A DNA stretch of 40,777 bases from Clostridiales bacterium VE202-01 (GTDB lineage: Bacteria > Bacillota_I > Bacilli_A > Erysipelotrichales > Coprobacillaceae), in NCBI GenBank assembly GCA_000508865.1, contig BAHP02000100.1, positions 1 to 40,777 on the forward strand, in the 5' to 3' direction. The translations under genes and the position numbers were made by a program. Below are positions 21,201 to 28,500 of the stretch, piece by piece. How positions within the stretch are numbered: position 1 is the stretch's first letter; the number at the start of each line of letters is the position of its first letter. The notes beneath the pieces were generated by a model. It was not told the DNA's origin and ran no database searches. It saw only the letters and a program-made list of their open reading frames with translations.

Positions 21201-22743
21201 AACAACGATCAATGTAGTTTTAAAGGCAATGATCAATGGGGTAGATAAGACTTATAATGGTTTGGTTAAATTAGATGCCGCTGATCCAAGTACAGTTACA
21301 AAAGTTGTGATTGATGGGACACATTTTAATGATTATGTAAACGGATATTATAGTGGGAATATGGATAACTTTATCAAGTTATGTGCTAATCAAGGTGTTC
21401 AGGCAAGAATAGAAACTAATAAAATTGATGCTAAATTATTGAAAGATACAGATTTACTGGTAGTAACGGCGCCAATGAAAAAAGTGACATCTATTAGTGG
21501 TGAAGGAATGCAGCCGAGTGTTTTTGAAGAATCGTTTATGAAAGATGTTGCTGAATATGTAAATAATGGTGGAACTGTAATAACATGTGCATTAGCTGAC
21601 TATCAAGATGCAAATGAAGATCCATATACATCAAGTACACAAATTAATACGTTATTAAAAACAATTGGGTCATCGATGTCAATTAATAGTGATGAAGTAA
21701 TTGATCAAGAAGTTAATGATGGTCAAAGTTATCGTTTAAAACTTAAAGGAACATATAATAGAGATTCAAAATGGCTAGCAGGGGTAGTTGATCAACAAGA
21801 GTACAGCGTTTATTCAGGATGTTCAGTAAATCCTGGCAAGGGTGAAGCACTGGTTAAAGGGTTTGACACAACTTATAGTATAAATTCTAGAAAAAGTAAT
21901 AGTAAATATGAAAGTGATAAACCAGTACTAAGTGCCACTGCACCATATGATGAAAATACAGCTGTAGTAAAAAAAGGTGATGTAACAGTGTTGGCAGCTG
22001 AACAAGTTGGTCAAGGACAGGTATTTACAGCTGGGACAGTGTTCTTATCAAATTTTGAAGTTAAGGCAGACATTGATAATATTTATGACTTGCAATATAT
22101 AAATTATAATATCGTAACTAATATTTTAGATAGTGTAAAAGTGGATGTTCCCACAACAAGTATTGCAGAAGTTCGTCAAAATGGACATCTTGGAGATATT
22201 TATGCAGTAGAAGGAATTGTTACTGCAGGTAGTGAAGCTCCAAATGCGTTCTTTGATACAATTTACATCCAAGATGAAACTGGTGGAATTGATATTTTTC
22301 CAATTGCTAATGGCAGTGGGATCAAAGTAGGTAATAAAGTACGTGTAATTGGATATGTTGATGAATATCAAGGGGATAAAGAATTAAAGATTGGTAATAG
22401 TGGTGTTTATGGTTATGAGATAATTGATGATGCCGTTAATCCGCTGGATCCAACCGAATTAAGTTTAATGCAAGCTAATGATTATGAAAATTATGGTGGA
22501 TTATTAGCTAAAGTTAAGGGGAGAGTAACTGAAGTAAATATTGTCGATGGTATCTTAGATAATTGTTGGATTCAAGATGATCAAGGAACTAGATTTAGAA
22601 TATTTGTTGATGGCTATATTAATCCTGAAGTAAATACAAGTGATGTAATTCAAGTAGGTAACGAAGTTAGTGCGATTGGAATCATATATAATAATCCAGA
22701 TGGTGTTTGTTTAAGAGTCCGTGATCGTAATGAAATTAGATAG
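18217..22743 (+). CDS. Large secreted multidomain protein with PHP phosphoesterase domain
   Basis: A 1508-residue frame with an N-terminal signal peptide (about residues 1-34). In order I see: an N-terminal beta-rich domain (to about 200); a chitobiase/hexosaminidase C-terminal-like beta domain (about 205-275, 'APNGGQVALKTKLSMSC'); an OB-fold region (280-470); a second such beta domain (about 485-560); a PHP metal-dependent phosphoesterase domain from H566 (HAHTNLSDG, then AVTDHSN, FNHPGTT); beta domains; a region like ThuA/GATase folds (about 1025-1290, 'LLVVTAP', 'NNGGTVITC'); and a C-terminal OB-fold like extracellular nucleases. It probably hydrolyses a phosphoester outside the cell; the substrate is unknown. 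GAAAGGAGAAAAATA precedes the ATG. The frame ends early: the FIVAR and wall-anchor tail follows in other frames (next entry). Confidence 0.85.
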   Translation: MIWQKKFHKISICLLSLVMIFSIMYGNLNFINAQEQRQTIANWNIDSNPETVPEKSVIPATFGEGFNLTTNATGTWGNSASYFLAASGFDGEAGSKYWQIEIPDSSYEDLQISFSMRRSKTMNQEWHVLYSQDGLEYKKVSESDFEITATSGALNAISWNDNTYLSIPSEARYIRIVPSDDVSSSGATCYLNNITLTALLGNKVSNVIIAPNGGQVALKTKLSMSCATPLATIYYQIGNDEARVYDLNNPPVLNELPCTIKVWATLDGKEDSDVKVYQFTEKYSTINDARNGENNEFTVKGIATSKYDNASLGQYIQDSTGGIMLYGDAVLKDKKIQIGDEVIAKGVTKYYSGKCELEVTDVQIISNKNEVLATTVTLDKIGDMCGGKYVALDEVIVNSMSKDNYNNANLTLFKDGYTLNAKLDSRRGDDYEILAKKIAQNNVINIKGILEGYNGSYILQLLNANDVTKVADKPSEEIAGVVASQGSGELELNSKITLSCATSDAKIMYKLNDGEYLEYKEPITITVLPATLKTYAILNGESSKEITYTYHEVFTGIYNTYFGQLHAHTNLSDGAGSVESAFEYASKVKNLDFLAVTDHSNSFEGSNYEASINDSANNEKWATGKAAAQNITDQKIINDDVTSAGSTFLGVYGYEMTWSDGSGHINTFNTAGFENRNNAIFQNKKQSASNPSGLAQYYDRLVSAATSISQFNHPGTTFGDFYDFTNYSVENDARINLIEVGNGEGAVRSGGYFPSYEYYTRVLDKGWHVAPTNNQDNHKGAWGDANTTRSVILAQTLDENSLYDALNKRRVYATEDNDLNIYYTLNDQIMGSEVYDAGETVHLSAKISDPTDKAIGTVEVIVNGGIVAASKTISGNEGTVTFDLPNNYSYYYLRVTQPDQDIAVTAPVWTGEVEKAGIASVACDTELPIKNENVGITTTLYNNENVDMIIKSIEYFVNGNVIRSIDGSELTNGAILESLKTTTDEFTYIPSVNGETTINVVLKAMINGVDKTYNGLVKLDAADPSTVTKVVIDGTHFNDYVNGYYSGNMDNFIKLCANQGVQARIETNKIDAKLLKDTDLLVVTAPMKKVTSISGEGMQPSVFEESFMKDVAEYVNNGGTVITCALADYQDANEDPYTSSTQINTLLKTIGSSMSINSDEVIDQEVNDGQSYRLKLKGTYNRDSKWLAGVVDQQEYSVYSGCSVNPGKGEALVKGFDTTYSINSRKSNSKYESDKPVLSATAPYDENTAVVKKGDVTVLAAEQVGQGQVFTAGTVFLSNFEVKADIDNIYDLQYINYNIVTNILDSVKVDVPTTSIAEVRQNGHLGDIYAVEGIVTAGSEAPNAFFDTIYIQDETGGIDIFPIANGSGIKVGNKVRVIGYVDEYQGDKELKIGNSGVYGYEIIDDAVNPLDPTELSLMQANDYENYGGLLAKVKGRVTEVNIVDGILDNCWIQDDQGTRFRIFVDGYINPEVNTSDVIQVGNEVSAIGIIYNNPDGVCLRVRDRNEIR

Positions 22744-23130
22744 AAACAGTGAGTAGAATAGACAAGAGTGAATTACAAAAGTTGATCGATGAGATGTTAA
22801 CTAATGATGGATATAGTGATTCTAGTTATGCAAGCTATTTAAAAGCAATCGATGAGGGTAAAATAATTTTAGCTGATTTGAATGTTACTCAAAGTGAAGT
22901 TGATCAGGCAGTTGAAACAATTAAACAAGCTATAGAAAAAACTTGAAAAAAATCCTAAAAATGAAATTACAAAACCTGGTGATGATCAAACTGCTAAACC
23001 TACTGTAACAGAAACTACTAATAAAAATAAAGCAGTTGAAACAGGAGATAATAGTAACCAGGAATTAGTTTTAATAATGGCAATAATAAGTATATTTGGA
23101 TATAGTTTGATTAGAAAAAAAGAAATTTAA
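22744..23130 (+). pseudogene. Detached FIVAR domain and sorting signal of the PHP surface protein
   Basis: Directly after the stop at 22743, another frame (from about 22736, open to 22946) reads IETVSRIDKSELQKLI and a complete FIVAR helix repeat. At the A run 22936-22941 the frame shifts back to that of the large gene and gives LEKNPKNEITKPGDD, a Thr/Lys-rich wall-spanning linker, then AVETGDNS, a hydrophobic helix and RKKEI, a sortase sorting signal. One lost base near 22741 and one gained A near 22941 explain both breaks; the full protein would be about 1637 residues. Without the repair the large protein would be secreted but not anchored. Confidence 0.75.
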
Positions 23131-23133
23131 GCT

Positions 23134-23163
23134 GATAAAGCGCCACATTGTGGCGTCTTTATC
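23134..23163 (+). terminator. Strong hairpin between the PHP surface gene and the YibE/F gene
   Basis: A 13-bp stem with a single bulged T (GATAAAGCGCCAC with GTGGCG-T-CTTTATC, 3-nt loop). There is no T run after it, and the ribosome site GGAGG of the next gene begins 3 bases later (23167). It may act as a weak terminator or as a structure affecting translation of the next gene. Confidence 0.55.
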
Positions 23164-23179
23164 ATTGGAGGAAAAAAAA

Positions 23180-24337
23180 TTGAAGTTAAAAATAAAAAAA
23201 ATTACTAAAAAACAATTTATTAAGATGGCATTAATATTCATTGTAACTGTTATATTTGTTAGTGCTATTTATTTGATTAATCAAAATAACCAAGATTATC
23301 AATCATCTAGTGCTGGTAAATATGTAAAAGCTATTGTTTTAGAGGTTAAAGATGATAAATTAGAAACTAGTGATAAAAGTGGTTTACAGCTAGGAAGTCA
23401 AGAAGTTAGTTTAAAAATAACTGAAGGTGAGCATAAAGGTGAAGTACATGATGTTACAAATGAAGTTAGTCAACTTCATAATATAGTTGTAAAAAAAGGG
23501 ACTAAAATTATTGTAACGATTTTAGAAAATACTCGTAACAGTTATAATGTAGCTATTTATAATTACGATCGTACTAATACGATTTTGATTAGTATAATAC
23601 TTTTTGTGGCTCTATTATGTCTTATTGGAGGGATAAAAGGATTTAAAGCTGTATTAGGGTTAGCGTTTGCGATAATTGGGATAGTACTGATCTTAATACC
23701 TTTGGTAGCTAGAGGGTATGATGCTATTTTAGTGTCGATTGGTGTGGTGAGTATTATTACTCTAGTATGCTTTATTGTGTTTGATGGAGTAAGTGCAAAA
23801 TCGATTTCGGCAATTATTGCAACAGTTACTGGAGTAGCAATTGCAGGAGTTTTTGCTTATTTAGTTCAAGTTTTAGGGCATTTGAGCGGTTTTAATATGA
23901 CTGAAGCAGAATCGTTAATGTTGATTTCTGGAGATAATCAGTTTTATATTCGGGGCTTATTAGTGGCGGGAATTATCATTTCATCACTAGGGGCAGTAAT
24001 GGATGTAGCAATGTCGATTGCTTCGTCGGTAAATGAGATATATGTAGTTAATTCTAATTTAACCTTTAAACAGTTAGTTGCTTCTGGAATGAATGTAGGA
24101 AAAGATGCGATGGGAACAATGGCAAATACATTGATTTTAGCATTTACAGGAAGTTCTTTGAACTTACTATTATTGGTCTTTTCTTATGGGATAAGTTTTA
24201 CTCAATTTATCAATAATGATTCGATAGCCATAGAATTATTACAAGGAATTGCAGGGTCTATTGGTATTGTAATATGTGTTCCTATAGCAGCAATCATTAC
24301 ATCATTAATTTGCAAGCGTGATTTGAAACGGAAATAA
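23180..24337 (+). CDS. YibE/F family multi-pass membrane protein
   Basis: A 385-residue protein with an N-terminal membrane anchor, a soluble beta segment (about residues 45-125) that is probably extracytoplasmic, and seven or more further hydrophobic helices. The segment GGIKGFKAVLGLAFAIIGI and the conserved GAVMDVAMSIASS identify the YibE/F-like family, of unknown transport or envelope role. I choose the TTG at 23180, 8 bp after GGAGG; the GTG at 23150 would place the ribosome site inside the gene. The short sorting-signal gene 61 bp downstream has its own promoter. Confidence 0.85.
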   Translation: MKLKIKKITKKQFIKMALIFIVTVIFVSAIYLINQNNQDYQSSSAGKYVKAIVLEVKDDKLETSDKSGLQLGSQEVSLKITEGEHKGEVHDVTNEVSQLHNIVVKKGTKIIVTILENTRNSYNVAIYNYDRTNTILISIILFVALLCLIGGIKGFKAVLGLAFAIIGIVLILIPLVARGYDAILVSIGVVSIITLVCFIVFDGVSAKSISAIIATVTGVAIAGVFAYLVQVLGHLSGFNMTEAESLMLISGDNQFYIRGLLVAGIIISSLGAVMDVAMSIASSVNEIYVVNSNLTFKQLVASGMNVGKDAMGTMANTLILAFTGSSLNLLLLVFSYGISFTQFINNDSIAIELLQGIAGSIGIVICVPIAAIITSLICKRDLKRK

Positions 24338-24349
24338 AACATAAAGTGT

Positions 24350-24378
24350 TTGCACATGAATTGATTTAGAGGTAGAAT
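24350..24378 (+). promoter_or_regulatory. Promoter of the sorting-signal microprotein gene
   Basis: TTGCAC (24350-24355), a 17-bp spacer and TAGAAT (24373-24378), 20 bp upstream of the ATG at 24399. Confidence 0.65.
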
Positions 24379-24398
24379 AATAGCAAGAGGTGATTGAA

Positions 24399-24518
24399 AT
24401 GAATGCAGTATTAACTGGAGATAGTACGAATATTACACCATATATCATATTGATGGTAGTAGCGGTAATAGTAGTAATTGGGTTTATTGTTTATAAGATG
24501 AAAAATAAAAATAAATAG
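24399..24518 (+). CDS. 39-residue stand-alone sorting-signal microprotein
   Basis: The tiny protein consists of MNAVLTGDSTNITPY, one hydrophobic helix of about 17 residues and a basic end YKMKNKNK. This is the layout of a sortase sorting signal (T-G-D motif, helix, positive tail) with no signal peptide and no cargo domain. It is supported by a promoter with a 17-bp spacer, the ribosome site AAGAGGTGATTGAA, a terminator just after it, and a second diverged copy at 31278-31439 on the other strand. Small proteins annotated as containing sortase B-type sorting domains are, as I recall, found in other Bacillota; their role is unknown. It may equally be a simple single-pass membrane peptide. Confidence 0.75.
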   Translation: MNAVLTGDSTNITPYIILMVVAVIVVIGFIVYKMKNKNK

Positions 24519-24524
24519 TTGATT

Positions 24525-24559
24525 AAAGAGGTTTCGTTAAATGAAATCTTTTTATTTTG
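24525..24559 (+). terminator. Terminator after the microprotein gene
   Basis: AAAGAGGTTTC pairs with GAAATCTTTTT (two G-T pairs, 7-nt loop), then TTTATTTTG. Confidence 0.7.
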
Positions 24560-24560
24560 T

Positions 24561-24590
24561 TAAAAAAAGAAGTTGAATTTCAACTTCTTA
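24561..24590 (-). terminator. Terminator of the tetR gene
   Basis: On the minus strand AAGAAGTTGA pairs with TCAACTTCTT around a 3-nt loop and is followed by a run of T. It overlaps the tetR stop codon. Confidence 0.8.
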
Positions 24591-25145
24591 ATTATGTAAT
24601 AACTCTACAGCAAATATTTCGCTTTGAGTAGCGATTTTTTTTAAATCATGAGCTAGTTTTTCAGGTGGGGTTTTCATATTTGTTTTGATCCATTGTAAAA
24701 TAATTCCAGAAATGCCATAAGTATAAAATTCACTAAAAAATATCTTTTCTTGATTTGAAATACTATTATTTGTATCTAGTTTGGTAATAGCATCATAAAA
24801 ACATCTTTGAGATAAGTCATAGAAATCTTGATAAAAATATTTCCCATTAGTATTAATAGTATTAATGTAAAAATCTTTTTCTCGATAAATTTTTTTTAAT
24901 ACTTTAAGCAGGCATTGGTCCCAGTTATTAAAAGTAACGATATTTTCAATGTCTTTAAATAACTCATCGTAATAGAGCCATTGTAAAAGATCATATTTAT
25001 CTTGAAAATGATAATAAAATGTTTGGCGGTTTAAATTACAATTTCTAGTAAGATCATTTATTGAAATCTTTTCAAAGTTTCGATGCTGACACAATTCTTT
25101 TAATGATCTAGCAAGGATGCGTTTTGTGGTTAAGGAATCTGACAT
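24588..25145 (-). CDS. TetR/AcrR family transcriptional regulator
   Basis: A 185-residue repressor-type protein. The N-terminal helix-turn-helix is clear (ILARSLKELC, ISINDLTRNCNLNRQTFYYHFQDKYDLL, about residues 10-52). The C-terminal ligand domain resembles the DhaS-type TetR group, with ISGIILQWIKTNM near residue 150. GAGGTGAAC precedes the ATG. It is divergent from the ROK regulator gene, so the 125-bp gap probably holds operators for one or both. TTGTAACAA at 25165-25173 is a near-palindrome in its own upstream region. Confidence 0.88.
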   Translation of the reverse strand: MSDSLTTKRILARSLKELCQHRNFEKISINDLTRNCNLNRQTFYYHFQDKYDLLQWLYYDELFKDIENIVTFNNWDQCLLKVLKKIYREKDFYINTINTNGKYFYQDFYDLSQRCFYDAITKLDTNNSISNQEKIFFSEFYTYGISGIILQWIKTNMKTPPEKLAHDLKKIATQSEIFAVELLHN

Positions 25146-25191
25146 TTAGTTCACCTCTATTCAATTGTAACAAATAATTATGAATAAAACA

Positions 25192-25219
25192 TTTACATTG
25201 ATAATATTATTGCTATAAT
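25192..25219 (+). promoter_or_regulatory. Promoter of the ROK-PHP gene pair
   Basis: TTTACA (25192-25197), a 16-bp spacer and TATAAT (25214-25219). Confidence 0.65.
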
Positions 25220-25228
25220 AAAATCGTA

Positions 25229-25255
25229 AACTTTCGACACGATATAACGAAAGTT
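25229..25255. promoter_or_regulatory. Inverted repeat just downstream of the ROK promoter
   Basis: AACTTTCG and CGAAAGTT are perfect 8-bp inverted arms 11 bp apart, placed right after the expected transcription start. The position suits an autoregulatory operator or a 5' mRNA hairpin ahead of the ribosome site at 25259. Confidence 0.5.
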
Positions 25256-25270
25256 GCAGGAGGGAGATAT

Positions 25271-26254
25271 TTGACTAAGGTAACAGATTTAAAGACAAAT
25301 AACATTCATCAAATTAGACTATGTTTTTACAATGGGAAAGTAATAACAAAAAATGAACTAGCAAAACAAACAAAGCTTTCTTTAGCAGCTACAACTAATA
25401 TTTTGAAGTACTTATTAGAACGTCAGGAGATATATTTAGCTGGAGAAGCCAAGTCAACGGGGGGACGAAAATCAAAACAGTATGTATTAAATAAAGATTA
25501 TTATCATTTGTTAAGGGTAATTTTAAAAAAAGAAGCTTTGGGCTGCTGTTTTATGGTAAATATAGTTGATCTTTTAGGAAACGTGAAATTAGAAAAAAAG
25601 ATTATTAAAAAGAAAGAAATAGTAAATGATATTTTAGAAATAATTACTAGTTTTTTAAGAAAAGACAACAAAATAGAAGTTTTAGCTTTAAGCATTCCTG
25701 GAGTTTGTCAGAATGGTAAAATAGATATTTGTGATTTCGATGAGCTGGTAAATATTGATTTATTTGCGTTGATCAATGAGCGGTTTGATCTTGAGGTGAT
25801 AATCGAAAACGATGTTAATATTGCTAGTATCGGCTTTGCAGATCATTATCCTAAAATTGAAAATATTGTTTTGATGTATCAGCCTAAAATCAAATATATT
25901 GGTTGTGGAATATTAATTGATCGTCATTTGTGTAAAGGAGCTACAAATTTTGCTGGTGAATTATCATATTTGCCGTTTATTTCACACTATCAGCAGGATA
26001 GGATGTTGGAAAGTGATCCTCATGGTTTGTTATTAAAACAGTTAGCGACGATTTGTTGTGTAATAAATCCAGAAATTGTGGGAATATGTAGTGACGTTTT
26101 TGAAATATTCGATAGCAGTGAGCTGATTAAATATGTACCTAGAAAACATTGTCCTAAAATTATAAATATTGATAATTTAGATGAATTAATATTTGCAGGT
26201 TTATATCATTTGGCAATAGAAGTATTAAAAAATAAAATAAGAGGAGAAGGCTAA
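25271..26254 (+). CDS. ROK family transcriptional regulator
   Basis: A 327-residue protein with an N-terminal winged helix (NELAKQTKLSLAATTNILKYLLERQEI) followed by STGGRKSKQY and a ROK (NagC/XylR-like) sugar-binding fold, with ALSIPGVCQNGKI, ENDVNIASIG and GATNFAGELSYLPF. The kinase phosphate motif and the CxCGxxGC zinc cluster are absent, so it is a regulator and not a sugar kinase. Start is TTG behind GGAGGGAGATAT. It overlaps the next gene, a PHP phosphoesterase, by one base. The ligand is unknown; no sugar transporter is nearby. Confidence 0.85.
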   Translation: MTKVTDLKTNNIHQIRLCFYNGKVITKNELAKQTKLSLAATTNILKYLLERQEIYLAGEAKSTGGRKSKQYVLNKDYYHLLRVILKKEALGCCFMVNIVDLLGNVKLEKKIIKKKEIVNDILEIITSFLRKDNKIEVLALSIPGVCQNGKIDICDFDELVNIDLFALINERFDLEVIIENDVNIASIGFADHYPKIENIVLMYQPKIKYIGCGILIDRHLCKGATNFAGELSYLPFISHYQQDRMLESDPHGLLLKQLATICCVINPEIVGICSDVFEIFDSSELIKYVPRKHCPKIINIDNLDELIFAGLYHLAIEVLKNKIRGEG

Positions 26255-27139
26255 TGGAAAAATTTATTGATTTGCATATGCATTCAAAATATAGCAGTGA
26301 CGGTGAATTTACACCAGAGGAATTAGTGAAACAATGTTATCAAGCTGGTATTAGAATTATGGCTATTGCTGATCATAATAGTGTTAAAGCAATTGATCCA
26401 GCTAAAGAAATGGCAGAAAAATTAAATATTCAGTATATACCTGCAATTGAGATTGATTGTACATATAATGGAATCGATTTACATGTTCTAGGCTATGGTA
26501 TAGATTATCATCAAGAAGATTTTTTTCTTTTAGAAACGTTTTCGATCAAGAATTAAAGTGTTCTAAAGAAAAAGTAGAGTTAATAAATAAAATGGGATTT
26601 GATGTAGATTTAAATGCATTAGAAGTTTAACAGATAGTGGAATATATACTGGTGAGATGATCGGAGAAGTATTATTAAATGATCAGCGTTACGTAGATCA
26701 TCCGTTATTGAAGCCGTATCGAAATGGTGGTGAACGCAGTGATAATCCGTACGTTAATTTTTATTGGGATTTTTATGCACAAGGGAAACCGTGTTATACT
26801 AAAATAATTTATCCGAGTTTACAAGAAACAATTAATTTGATAAAAAAGCATGGCGGTGTTGTTGTTTTAGCGCATCCTGGTAATAATTTAAAAGGGCGAT
26901 TTGAGTTATTTGATGAAATGGTAAAACTAGGTGTTGAAGGCGTAGAAGCATTTAGTAATTATCATAGTTTAGAGACGGTTGAGTATTTTTATAAGTTTGG
27001 TAAAAAAAATCACCTTTTAATTACCTGCGGCAGTGATTACCATGGTAAAACAAAACCAGCAATTAAACTTGGTGAATGTCATTGTATGATTGATGAGCAT
27101 GAAATTGAAGAACAGTTAAGAAAATACAAATTACTCTAA
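26254..27139 (+). pseudogene. PHP-domain phosphoesterase, two one-base frameshifts
   Basis: Family of metal-dependent phosphoesterases like YciV/RNase AM. The motifs are DLHMHSKYSSDGEFTPEEL, AIADHNS, the helical insertion, VVVLAHPGNN and TCGSDYHGK. The frame is lost at the A run 26534-26536 (one A missing; it continues VFDQELKCSKEKVELINKMGFDVD) and again at 26626-26628 (one T missing; it continues LTDSGIYTGEMIGEVLL). Repairing both gives an unbroken protein of about 295 residues with no other stops, so the breaks are recent or technical. GAGGAGAAGG precedes the ATG, which overlaps the regulator's stop codon. Confidence 0.82.
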
Positions 27140-27143
27140 GAAT

Positions 27144-27185
27144 ACATCAAATATTAACTATTAATTTTGGTTTTGATGTTATATT
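27144..27185 (+). terminator. Weak terminator after the PHP gene
   Basis: ACATCAAA pairs with TTTGATGT (8 bp) around a 20-nt AT-rich loop, followed by a broken T run. Confidence 0.4.
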
Positions 27186-27189
27186 GTTC

Positions 27190-27218
27190 TTTAATTAATA
27201 CAATCACTGTGCTATAAT
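27190..27218 (+). promoter_or_regulatory. Promoter of the yitT-like gene
   Basis: TTTAAT, a 17-bp spacer and TATAAT (27213-27218) preceded by TGC, an extended -10 element. Confidence 0.6.
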
Positions 27219-27245
27219 CGGAGCAGGAAAAAGGGGATTTGTAAA

Positions 27246-28100
27246 ATGGATTTAAAAAAAAGAAAATATTTAATTAGCTTCGGAGCTGTTTTATTATCAT
27301 CGATGGTCATGGCATTTGCGACTAAGAATCTAGTGCGCCCAGCAGGAATTTTATCAGGTGGCTTTATGGGGATTGCCATTATGGCGGATATGGTTGCAGA
27401 ACTATTTGGTGGAAGTCTTCCTACTTCGATTGGTTTATTGTGTTTGAATATACCTGTGGCATTATTTTGTGCTAAAAAAATATCACCTCGCTTTGTATTT
27501 TTTTCATTATTGCAAGTTATTTTAACATCTTTATTTTTACCACTGGTACCACAAATACCATTATTTGATGATAAAATTTTAAATGTGATTTTTGGCGGCT
27601 TTTTATTTGGTGGTAGTATTGTTATTGCTTTGAAAGGAAATGCTTCAAGTGGTGGAACGGATTTTATTTCCTTATATGTTTCTAATAAAAGCGGTAAAGA
27701 AATTTGGAATCAAGTATTTATTTTTAATGCATTGATGCTTAGTGTATTTGGCTGTATTTTTGGTTTTGAAGCAGCAGGATATTCAATACTATTTCAATTT
27801 TTATCAACTAAAACAGTATCTACATTTCATACTCGTTATAAACGGGTGATGATGCAGATATTTACAAAGCAGAAAGATGATGTAATGGCAATATATTGTG
27901 AGAAGTTTCATCATGGGATTACAGCTATAGATGGAATGGGAGGTTATTCTAAGACACCAATATCAATGTTGACAGCAATTGTTTCTAGTTATGAAGTTGA
28001 TGATGTGATTACAGTTTTAAAAGAAGTTGATCCTAAAATTATTATAAATGTTAGTAAATCAGAAAAATATGTGGGACGTTTTTATAACGCACCATTATAA
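27246..28100 (+). CDS. YitT family membrane protein
   Basis: A 284-residue protein with about five to six N-terminal membrane helices (YitT_membrane) and a C-terminal soluble DUF2179 domain (about residues 205-284, TKQKDDVMAIYCEKFHHGITAIDGMGGY). The conserved ASSGGTDFIS lies between helices. AAAGGGGATTTG precedes the ATG. Members are widespread in Bacillota; the substrate is not established. It is the last plus-strand gene before a convergent rhodanese gene. Confidence 0.92.
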   Translation: MDLKKRKYLISFGAVLLSSMVMAFATKNLVRPAGILSGGFMGIAIMADMVAELFGGSLPTSIGLLCLNIPVALFCAKKISPRFVFFSLLQVILTSLFLPLVPQIPLFDDKILNVIFGGFLFGGSIVIALKGNASSGGTDFISLYVSNKSGKEIWNQVFIFNALMLSVFGCIFGFEAAGYSILFQFLSTKTVSTFHTRYKRVMMQIFTKQKDDVMAIYCEKFHHGITAIDGMGGYSKTPISMLTAIVSSYEVDDVITVLKEVDPKIIINVSKSEKYVGRFYNAPL

Positions 28101-28104
28101 AATT

Positions 28105-28416
28105 TTAGTAGTATTGTTTATTGATAGGGTGCTCGATTGCATAAAATCCACCATTAAAACTATAAGCATTATAACCTTGCATTGAAAGCTGTTTAGCTAA
28201 TTCTAAAGATCTTTTGCCACTATAACAAATTAAGTAAATGGGTTTGTTTTTAGAAAGTTTAGGGGGATTACTAATAAAAGAATCGTAAGGGATATTGATA
28301 AATTTATGCAAATGTAATCTATTAAATTGTAAAGGGTCTCTTAAATCGATAAATGTATAATCGTGTTTAAGTAATTCTGGTAAATTATCAATATTAATTA
28401 ATTGGCTATTTTTCAT
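28105..28416 (-). CDS. Rhodanese-like protein
   Basis: A 103-residue single rhodanese domain. It shows TFIDLRDPLQFNRLH, INIP, and the active-site loop ICYSGKRS, with the cysteine that carries the persulfide. I start it at ATG 28416, behind GAGGTG; the ATG at 28485 would add an atypical 23-residue leader overlapping the promoter. It probably handles sulfane sulfur in the cytoplasm, but the partner is unknown. It is divergent from pgk with overlapping promoters. Confidence 0.85.
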   Translation of the reverse strand: MKNSQLINIDNLPELLKHDYTFIDLRDPLQFNRLHLHKFINIPYDSFISNPPKLSKNKPIYLICYSGKRSLELAKQLSMQGYNAYSFNGGFYAIEHPINKQYY

Positions 28417-28428
28417 ACATTTCACCTC

Positions 28429-28458
28429 ATTATATTGTATGAAATTAATTGAAAACAA
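28429..28458 (-). promoter_or_regulatory. Promoter of the rhodanese gene
   Basis: On the minus strand TTGTTT, an 18-bp spacer and TATAAT (28434-28429). Its -35 box overlaps that of the pgk promoter. Confidence 0.5.
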
Positions 28459-28477
28459 TGAATAACAGTGATATAAT
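28449..28477 (+). promoter_or_regulatory. Promoter of pgk-tpiA
   Basis: TTGAAA (28449-28454), a 17-bp spacer and TATAAT (28472-28477), a near-consensus promoter that fits strong glycolytic expression. Confidence 0.75.
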
Positions 28478-28500
28478 TCAGCCATGGAGGAATATTAAAA

